Part shown: positions 58,167-64,000 of the stretch, in pieces
Layout of the letters: every line of letters begins with the position of its first letter
Position numbering within the stretch: the first letter of the stretch is position 1
Origin: Deinococcus marmoris DSM 12784
Lineage (GTDB): Bacteria > Deinococcota > Deinococci > Deinococcales > Deinococcaceae
DNA length: 64,000 nt
Assembly: GCF_000701405.1 (NCBI RefSeq)
Contig: NZ_JNIV01000001.1
Span: 62,001 to 126,000 of the forward strand
Reading direction: 5' to 3'
The notes under the pieces: generated by a model
Database searches by the model: none
What the model was told of the DNA's origin: nothing
Seen by the model: the letters and a program-made list of their open reading frames with translations, nothing else
Made by a program: the position numbers and the translations under genes

Positions 58167-59101
58167 CCTCTCCTGCGTTGGCAGTGATTGTCCCAGCTCT
58201 AAATGCGTCTCATCACGTTTTTAAGTTGGCATCCAGTTTCAGGCAGCGGCATATAACTTCTCAACGGGTTTTCATTCTTGATTCTGCGTCCCAGGATGGT
58301 AGCCCTGAGATGTGGCAGGCATGTGGTTTTGGCGTAAGAGAAATTGATCGCAACACCTTCGATCACGGTGGCACCCGCAACCTTGGAGCACGCCTCGCCA
58401 CCGAACAGGGCGCTGAAATTTTAATCTTCATGACCCAGGACGCCATTCCCGCCAATGACCGCTGGCTGGAAGAACTGACCGCGCCTATCGTGTCCGGTCA
58501 GGCCGTGGCAACTTTTGCCCGCCAATTGCCCCGGCCAGAAGCATCGTTGCTGGAACAGTTCTCGCGCTACTTCAACTATCCGGGCCACAGCAGGCGACGC
58601 ACCGAGGCCGATATTCCCGAACTGGGGGTCAAGGCATTCTTCTTTTCCAACGTCTGCTCGGCGGTGCGCGCCGACGTGTTCTGGGAAGTGGGCGGTTTCC
58701 CGGAACACATCATCATGAACGAGGACATGACACTGGCGGCCAAGCTGCTACGGGCAGGCCACGCCATTGAATATGTGGCGGGGGCACAGGTGATTCACTC
58801 GCACGATTACACCCTGGCCCAGCAATTCCGCCGCAATTTCGATGTCGGGGCCTTTTTTGCGGGGGCGGGGCCAGAACTGGCCGGGGCAAAGGTGGGGGGC
58901 GAGGGCCTGCGCTTTGTGCGTGAGCAACTGCGCTACGTGGTGCGGCATCGGCGGGCTGATCTCATCCCGCTGGTGATCGCGGAAGCAGCGGCCAAGTTCA
59001 GTGCCTTTCAACTGGGCAAGCGCCACCGCTTGTTACCCATAAGATTGAAAAAGAAACTAAGCATGCATAGCTATCATTGGGATCAGAAGGAGAAGAAATG
59101 A
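58163..59101 (+). CDS. Glycosyltransferase, GT2 family (rhamnosyltransferase-like), composition mosaic
   Basis: 312 aa: LAVIVPALNASHHVFKLASSFRQRHITSQRVFILDSASQDGS, NTFDHGGTRNLGA, LIFMTQDAIPAND and GGFPEHIIMNEDMTLAAKLLRAG are those of RfbN/rhamnosyltransferase-type GT2. The first ~200 bp are AT-rich like the upstream island, then GC rises sharply to the backbone level near 58.35 kb, while the last ~60 bp dip again. ATG overlaps the previous stop (ATGA). Confidence 0.85.
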   Translation: MTSPALAVIVPALNASHHVFKLASSFRQRHITSQRVFILDSASQDGSPEMWQACGFGVREIDRNTFDHGGTRNLGARLATEQGAEILIFMTQDAIPANDRWLEELTAPIVSGQAVATFARQLPRPEASLLEQFSRYFNYPGHSRRRTEADIPELGVKAFFFSNVCSAVRADVFWEVGGFPEHIIMNEDMTLAAKLLRAGHAIEYVAGAQVIHSHDYTLAQQFRRNFDVGAFFAGAGPELAGAKVGGEGLRFVREQLRYVVRHRRADLIPLVIAEAAAKFSAFQLGKRHRLLPIRLKKKLSMHSYHWDQKEKK

Positions 59102-60132
59102 ATGATAAAATGACTTTACTCGTGACCGGAGGTTGCGGCTTCATCGGCAGCAACTTCGTGCGCTACTGGCTGGCGCAGCATCCCCAGAGCCGCGTGGTGG
59201 TTTACGACAAGCTGACTTATGCGGGCCGCAAGGAAAATCTGGCGGACCTGTGGGACGATTCCCGCCTGAAACTGGTGGTGGGCGACATCGGCGATCAGGA
59301 ACTGGTGCGAACCACCTGCCAAGCTGAGGGCGTGGACCTGATCGTCAACTTTGCCGCCGAGACCCATGTGGACCAGTCCATTCTGGGACCGCTGGTGTTT
59401 ACGGATACCAACGTGCGCGGCACCCACGTCCTGCTCGAAGTGGCCCGCGAACTGGGTATCCGCCTGCACCACATCAGCACCGACGAGGTCTACGGCCACA
59501 TCCGTGACGATCATCAGAGTGTGGAAACCGATGAACTCGCCCCGCGTAGCCCCTACGCCGCCAGCAAGGCTGCTGCCGATCAACTGGTCCAGGCGTATGC
59601 CATTACCTATGGCCTGCCCGTGACCATCACGCGCGGGGCCAATAACGTGGGGCCATACCAGTACCCAGAAAAAGCCGTGCCGCTGTTCTCCACCAACGCC
59701 ATTCTGGGCGAGGCCATTCCGGTTTATGGCGACGGGTTGCAGATGCGTGACTACGCCCATGTCTATGACCACTGCACCGGCATCGAAGCCGTGCTGCTGC
59801 GCGGCCAGATCGGTGAGGTCTACAACGTCGGCACCGGGCGCGAGATGACCAATCTGGAAATGGTGGACATCGTGCTGGACACGCTGGGCAAAGATCATTC
59901 GCTGGTCCGTCATGTCACCGACCGGCCCGGCCATGACCGCCGCTACAGCATGAACGTGGATAAACTGAAGAGCCTGGGCTGGCAACCGAAGTATGACCCG
60001 AAGGAAGCGGTGGCCGAGGCGGCGAGGTGGTATGCCGAGAATCAGGCGTGGTGGGAGCCGATCCGCAGCGGCGAGTTCCGCGAGTACTACGAGAAGCAAT
60101 ACGCCGAGCGACTGGCTGGAACACCATCGTGA
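59098..60132 (+). CDS. rfbB: dTDP-glucose 4,6-dehydratase
   Basis: Second step of dTDP-L-rhamnose synthesis. The 344-aa SDR protein has [19 protein letters not shown] (NAD-binding), [24 protein letters not shown] (catalytic Thr-Asp-Glu) and [13 protein letters not shown] (YxxxK). ATG overlaps the preceding stop with AAGGAGAAGAA upstream; it ends in a GTGA overlap with rfbA. Gene order B-A-C-D. Confidence 0.95.
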   Translation: MNDKMTLLVTGGCGFIGSNFVRYWLAQHPQSRVVVYDKLTYAGRKENLADLWDDSRLKLVVGDIGDQELVRTTCQAEGVDLIVNFAAETHVDQSILGPLVFTDTNVRGTHVLLEVARELGIRLHHISTDEVYGHIRDDHQSVETDELAPRSPYAASKAAADQLVQAYAITYGLPVTITRGANNVGPYQYPEKAVPLFSTNAILGEAIPVYGDGLQMRDYAHVYDHCTGIEAVLLRGQIGEVYNVGTGREMTNLEMVDIVLDTLGKDHSLVRHVTDRPGHDRRYSMNVDKLKSLGWQPKYDPKEAVAEAARWYAENQAWWEPIRSGEFREYYEKQYAERLAGTPS

Positions 60133-61031
60133 CTGTTCCTACCTCCAGTCGTCGAGGGATCATTCTGGCCGGGGGCAGTGGCACGCGCCTGTATCCGGCG
60201 ACGCTAGCAGTCAGCAAGCAACTGCTGCCCATCTACGACAAGCCGATGATCTATTACCCGCTGACCACCCTGATGCTGGGCGGCATCCGCGAAATTCTGA
60301 TTATTTCCACGCCTGAGGACACCCCACGCTTTAAACAGTTGCTGGGCGATGGCTCGCAGTGGGGGCTGAGCCTGGAGTATGCCGTGCAGCCTGAACCCGG
60401 CGGGCTTGCCCAGGCATTCCTGATCGGGGAAGACTTTGTGCGGGGCCATGACAGCGCGCTGATTCTGGGCGACAACATCTTCTATGGCAATGACCTCTCG
60501 GATCTGATGGAGGCGGCCAGCCAGAAGACCGAGGGAGCAACGGTGTTCGCCTATCAGGTCAGTGACCCGGAGCGCTACGGCGTGGTGGATTTCGATGAAA
60601 CAGGCCGCGCGCTGTCTATCGAGGAAAAGCCCACGCAGCCCAAATCGGACTTTGCGGTGACGGGTCTGTATTTCTATGATCAGGACATCGTGGAAGTGGT
60701 CAAAAGCATCAAACCGTCGCCGCGTGGCGAGTTGGAAATTACCGACGTGAACGTGCATTATCTGAAAGCTGGACGGCTGGACGTTCAGACCATGCGCCGG
60801 GGCTTTGCCTGGCTGGATACGGGCACGCACGAGAGCATGCTGGAGGCCAGTAGCTTCATTCAGACCATCGAACACCGCCAGGGCCTGAAAGTGGCATCGC
60901 CCGAGGAAATCGCCTGGAGGTCCGGCTGGATCAGCACCGAGGTGCTGCTGGAGCAGGCAGGCAAACTGGCCAAGAACCGCTACGGGCAGTACCTTCTCAA
61001 AATCGTTCACGAAAGACGGAGCCACGCATGA
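60129..61031 (+). CDS. rfbA: Glucose-1-phosphate thymidylyltransferase
   Basis: First step of dTDP-rhamnose synthesis. The 300-aa protein has [36 protein letters not shown] (nucleotidyl-transfer signature), [11 protein letters not shown] and [17 protein letters not shown]. The GTG start overlaps the rfbB stop; the end overlaps rfbC by 4 bp (ATGA). Confidence 0.95.
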   Translation: MTVPTSSRRGIILAGGSGTRLYPATLAVSKQLLPIYDKPMIYYPLTTLMLGGIREILIISTPEDTPRFKQLLGDGSQWGLSLEYAVQPEPGGLAQAFLIGEDFVRGHDSALILGDNIFYGNDLSDLMEAASQKTEGATVFAYQVSDPERYGVVDFDETGRALSIEEKPTQPKSDFAVTGLYFYDQDIVEVVKSIKPSPRGELEITDVNVHYLKAGRLDVQTMRRGFAWLDTGTHESMLEASSFIQTIEHRQGLKVASPEEIAWRSGWISTEVLLEQAGKLAKNRYGQYLLKIVHERRSHA

Positions 61032-61594
61032 CCTCCTTACCCAACCGCCCCGCACTGACCGTCCCGCTGGCCCCGTCTGTCCTGAATGCCCTGACCTTCG
61101 AGACCTACCCGGCTGCGCCGCAGATCGACGGCGTTTGGGTTCAGGCCCTGAAGAAAAACCGCAGCGAGAATGGGGCGTTCATGGAATACCTGCGCCTGGA
61201 TGATTCCGGCGTGCAGGGGTTGCCCGGTATGCTGACGCCGCGCCAGATCAGCGTGTCGTGGGCCGCCGCTGGGCGGATCAACGCCTTTCATATTCACGTC
61301 AGGGGCGAGCAGAACGAGATCTGGTGCGTGCTGAGCGGCCAACTGGTGATCTGGCTGGTGGACTGCCGGGCGGACAGTTCCACCACGGGCGTTCAGCGGA
61401 AACTGGTCTTCAGTGGCGAGCAGCCCATGCTGGTGCATATTCCCAGCGGTGTGGCCCACGGCTATCAGGCAGGGGCAGACGGCGCGACATTGCTGTACAC
61501 CATGGACGCACAGTTCAATCTGGCCAATCCCAATGAGGGCCGCCTGCCCTGGGACCACTTCGGGGCCGATCTGTGGGCCGAGGATATGGGGTGA
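61028..61594 (+). CDS. rfbC: dTDP-4-dehydrorhamnose 3,5-epimerase
   Basis: Third step. The 188-aa cupin-fold protein resembles Rml[46 protein letters not shown], then [29 protein letters not shown]. The family motif RGLHFQ is replaced by RINAFHIH, with the catalytic His apparently kept, so it is a divergent member; operon position supports the assignment. Confidence 0.88.
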   Translation: MTSLPNRPALTVPLAPSVLNALTFETYPAAPQIDGVWVQALKKNRSENGAFMEYLRLDDSGVQGLPGMLTPRQISVSWAAAGRINAFHIHVRGEQNEIWCVLSGQLVIWLVDCRADSSTTGVQRKLVFSGEQPMLVHIPSGVAHGYQAGADGATLLYTMDAQFNLANPNEGRLPWDHFGADLWAEDMG

Positions 61595-62340
61595 GGGTTC
61601 TCCTGACCGGGGGCGGAGGGCGACTGGGCACCGAGCTTCGCGCCCTGCTTCCTGGGCTGGGAACCGAGACCGTGGCCCCCGCCTCGGCAGAACTGGACAT
61701 CACCGACGCCGCGCAGGTCATGGACGTGGTGCGCCGTGAGCGTCCCGATATCATCGTTCACGCGGCGGCCTACACCGACGTGGGCGGCGCAGAGCGCAAC
61801 CGGGACCAGTGCTGGGCGGTGAACGTGGAGGGCACCCGCAACATGGTCCGGGCGGCCAACAGCGTGGGCGCAAAACTGGTGCAGATCAGCACCGATTATG
61901 TGTTCAGCGGCGAAACCGGGAATTACCACGAGGACGACACTCCCGGCCCAGTGGTTAACTTCTATGCCCTGAGTAAGCTGGTGGCCGAGGAAGCCGCCCG
62001 CGCCGCACAACGCCATCTAATCCTGCGCACCAGCTTTCGCCCACGCGAATTCCAGTATCCGGTGGCCTACAGCGACGTGTTTACCGGGCAGGATTACGTG
62101 GACATCATCGCGCCGATGATCGCGCTGGCAGTGCGTCATTCCCCAGAAGTTGAGGATGAAGTGCTGCACATCGTCACCGAGCGCAAAAGTGTCTATGAGC
62201 TGGCGCGGCAGCGCAGGCCCGATGTGCGGGAGGGAACGCGCGCCGAGGCGGGGGTAACCCTGCCGGGGGACGTGAGCCTGAACACCGAGCGCTGGGAAAG
62301 GCTACGCCGACAGTGGCCCGCCGCACCCGTTCGTGCCTGA
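61591..62340 (+). CDS. rfbD: dTDP-4-dehydrorhamnose reductase
   Basis: Last step. The 249-aa SDR protein has VLLTGGGGRLGTELRALL (nucleotide binding), PDIIVHAAAYTDVGGAERNRDQCWAVNVEGTRNM and FYALSKLVAEEA (YxxxK). It is shorter than the usual ~290 aa, the C-terminal substrate region being reduced. GTG overlaps the rfbC stop (GTGA). Confidence 0.88.
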   Translation: MRVLLTGGGGRLGTELRALLPGLGTETVAPASAELDITDAAQVMDVVRRERPDIIVHAAAYTDVGGAERNRDQCWAVNVEGTRNMVRAANSVGAKLVQISTDYVFSGETGNYHEDDTPGPVVNFYALSKLVAEEAARAAQRHLILRTSFRPREFQYPVAYSDVFTGQDYVDIIAPMIALAVRHSPEVEDEVLHIVTERKSVYELARQRRPDVREGTRAEAGVTLPGDVSLNTERWERLRRQWPAAPVRA

Positions 62341-63289
62341 AAAGCCAGCCTTCCAGTCGTCTGACCTGAGAACGGCGGTGCCACCGAACGTGACCCTGAC
62401 AGGTCTTTCGGCACCCCAATTCGATGGGGTGAATTTCTACCGCAGACCCACCGCGCCCTTCAGTGCCGTTGACTTCATCGCCCAGGGCGAACAGTTCGTC
62501 CAGTTGGAATATCAGCTCTATTCCCCGCCCAGCGATGTGACCGGGATATTGAAGCTCGACGGGCGTGTGCTGGATCAGACCACCTTTCCGGCGGGGCAGT
62601 TCATCCCCAATGTCGTGGCCGGGGCTTTCGTCTCCGCCGGGGCGCACCGCTTCACGCTGGACTACCGCTGTCAGGGCCAGCCCTGCGCCGCGCCGATCAG
62701 CCAGTACTGGACCCGGCTGGGCCAGCTTCCGTCCGGGAACATCACAGCCCGTCAGGATGCAGGGTTGGGGGTGGAACGCTGGTGGCTGAACGCGCCCGCC
62801 AGTCCGCTGAAGATTACGGGTACTGGTCCACTGTTTTTCGATGGCACCAGTTTCGTGCGGCGGCTGACCGACCAATCGTTCAAGTTGTCATGGACGAGTG
62901 GTGAGGTGCTGAACGCCAGCATGCTGGTCTACGGGTCACAATCTTTCAGCGTGACCACACGTGTCGGGAATGAGGTGCTGGCTGTGCAAAACGGGGCTAA
63001 AAACCGCTCTGTGTCGCCCGCTGTCTCGCTGGTGGGGAAGAAAAAAGCCCAGTCATTGACCGTGCAGGTCGATTGCCTGAAGGGCGTGTCGGCTGGCAAG
63101 GCTGAAGCTGGCACCGCTGGAATAGGGTCAGGCTGCGCTTTTCTCTATTTCCCTCAGGTGGCGGTCCTCACGGATTCTCCGGCCACTGCGCTTCAGACGG
63201 GTGGAGCTGTCCTGGCTGCCCTGCTCGTGATCACTGGGCTATGGCGCTGGCTTGGGCTTGCTCCCGGGCGGCGCGCGGCAACAGGCTGA
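62333..63289 (+). CDS. Unknown protein with C-terminal membrane anchor, exopolysaccharide locus
   Basis: 318 aa, starting at a GTG overlapping the rfbD stop by 8 bp. The bulk looks beta-rich with spaced aromatic and Gly residues ([56 protein letters not shown]) and two Cys pairs. One helix near the end ([19 protein letters not shown]) is followed by Arg-rich residues. No clear signal peptide. Possibly a carbohydrate-binding or assembly accessory; no family recognised. Overlaps the ligase end on the other strand by 59 bp. Confidence 0.6.
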   Translation: MPEKPAFQSSDLRTAVPPNVTLTGLSAPQFDGVNFYRRPTAPFSAVDFIAQGEQFVQLEYQLYSPPSDVTGILKLDGRVLDQTTFPAGQFIPNVVAGAFVSAGAHRFTLDYRCQGQPCAAPISQYWTRLGQLPSGNITARQDAGLGVERWWLNAPASPLKITGTGPLFFDGTSFVRRLTDQSFKLSWTSGEVLNASMLVYGSQSFSVTTRVGNEVLAVQNGAKNRSVSPAVSLVGKKKAQSLTVQVDCLKGVSAGKAEAGTAGIGSGCAFLYFPQVAVLTDSPATALQTGGAVLAALLVITGLWRWLGLAPGRRAATG

Positions 63290-64000
63290 GACCCACCGCC
63301 GCCCACCACAACTCCGCAAAGTGCGGGCTGGGCAACGCGATCACCACGTCCACCACGTTCATGGCCGTGAACCCGTACAGGACGGCGATGGTCAGTGCGT
63401 CCCCTAGCAGCGCCGCACGCCACAGCGCGTAACCCATCACCGCCACCAGCCCCAGCGTGCCGGTGATTCCGGTCTCCAGCAGCCAGTGCAGCCAGGCGTT
63501 GTGGGCGATCAGCCACACGCTGGACCAGCGGCTCAGGCCATCGGGGCAGGCCACACCATTGCGGGCCAGGGTGGGCGTGAGCTGGCAGCCGTCCTTGAAC
63601 AGATAGGTCAGGTAGGGGCCGCCTTGGTACGGCCCGACGCCGCCCAGCGGCGAGGTTCGCCAGCCCTGCGCGGCGTCCCGCCACACGTACTCGCGTCCGC
63701 TGGTCTGGTCATTGAGCAGGCGTTCGACAGGTTTGAAAGGAAGATTCAATGAGCTGGTCAATGCGGCCAGTCCCAGAACCAGGGCGGCGGGCAGCAGCAC
63801 CCACCAGCGCCGCCCCCGGCCCGCGAAGGCCAGTGCGGCCAGGCTGCCCACCCCCAGTGCCAGCAGCGGTCCCCGGCTGCCCGCCGCCAGAAAAGTGACG
63901 AGTGCCGCTCCCCCGGCGGGCCAGCGCCACCATCCGCCGCCGCGCCAGAACACCGTGATCCACAGCGCCACCACCGCCACCAGTCCCAGCGAGACCACGT
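63231..64000 (-). CDS. O-antigen ligase family protein, partial
   Basis: C-terminal part of a polytopic Wzy_C/WaaL-type protein, running off the right edge. Visible are several helices ([45 protein letters not shown]), the large periplasmic loop with [28 protein letters not shown] and [23 protein letters not shown], containing the family's HN motif. It should transfer or polymerise the polysaccharide. Opposite strand to the operon. Confidence 0.85.
   Translation of the reverse strand, partial: VVSLGLVAVVALWITVFWRGGGWWRWPAGGAALVTFLAAGSRGPLLALGVGSLAALAFAGRGRRWWVLLPAALVLGLAALTSSLNLPFKPVERLLNDQTSGREYVWRDAAQGWRTSPLGGVGPYQGGPYLTYLFKDGCQLTPTLARNGVACPDGLSRWSSVWLIAHNAWLHWLLETGITGTLGLVAVMGYALWRAALLGDALTIAVLYGFTAMNVVDVVIALPSPHFAELWWAAVGLSLLPRAAREQAQASAIAQ

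Overview
The window is chromosomal DNA of a Deinococcus species. The evidence is a high-GC backbone, a Ro60-type TROVE protein (rsr) beside a Y-RNA region as in D. radiodurans, a pilMNO-(P/W)-Q cluster, a ba3-type oxidase, and many genes preceded by a TANNNT -10 box only 5-8 nt before the start codon, the leaderless arrangement known from Deinococcus. The backbone is housekeeping and is read mostly from the minus strand up to about 28 kb.

Layout. 1-3.6 kb: the start of an amino-acid ABC binding protein, then aroB, aroK and aroC. 3.7-10.2 kb: type IV pilus/competence operon pilM-N-O-P/W-Q, closed by an intrinsic terminator. 10.6-14.2 kb: a lipoprotein, an unknown gene, murF and an acetamidase/formamidase. 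14.3-17.9 kb: rsr and, upstream of it on the same strand, about 1.9 kb packed with RNA genes. 18-25 kb: fakA, asp23, gltX, small genes, a membrane glycosyltransferase, folD. 25-34 kb: purH, a VTT-family membrane protein, purM, a phosphatase, meaB, an isoprenylcysteine methyltransferase-like protein, a PRTase-like protein, an MFS pump. 33.6-46 kb: GH13 enzyme, tRNA nucleotidyltransferase, a cobalamin-riboswitch-controlled B12 uptake operon (btuF, btuC, btuD, ferredoxin), acetyltransferases, prfC, pepA. 46.2-49.9 kb: CBS protein and ba3 cytochrome oxidase cluster. 50.5-64 kb: exopolysaccharide locus. It has a Wzz/tyrosine kinase and a priming transferase, then an AT-rich island (flippase, polymerase, glycosyltransferases), then the dTDP-rhamnose genes rfbBACD, an unknown membrane protein and a partial O-antigen ligase.

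The most remarkable part is 15.96-17.84 kb, minus strand. It interleaves recognisable tRNAs (Tyr, His, Arg, Ala-like and Pro-like), degenerate tRNA-like genes, and at least seven copies of the Ro-binding Y-RNA signature GGGCCGA-N8-GGTTAY, each with a CTTGCCC-type partner strand. Three copies are in ordinary Y-RNA order (5' strand first). In four others the order is reversed, and the Ro-binding stem is built into a tRNA body at or near the anticodon-arm position, between complete acceptor and T arms. This looks like a family of Ro-tethered tRNA mimics just upstream of the Ro gene. Y RNA beside rsr is established in D. radiodurans; the permuted tRNA/Y chimeras are the part I consider potentially undescribed.

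Other points worth checking are an 8-codon leaderless ORF ending Pro-Pro-Pro-stop ahead of prfC, two copies of an intergenic repeat with terminal inverted repeats (one supplies the btuC start codon), a heptamer repeat translated into BtuD, and two palindromes with a common GAGCGCTC core in front of the exopolysaccharide operon. All calls come from reading sequence and translations; no database search was run.
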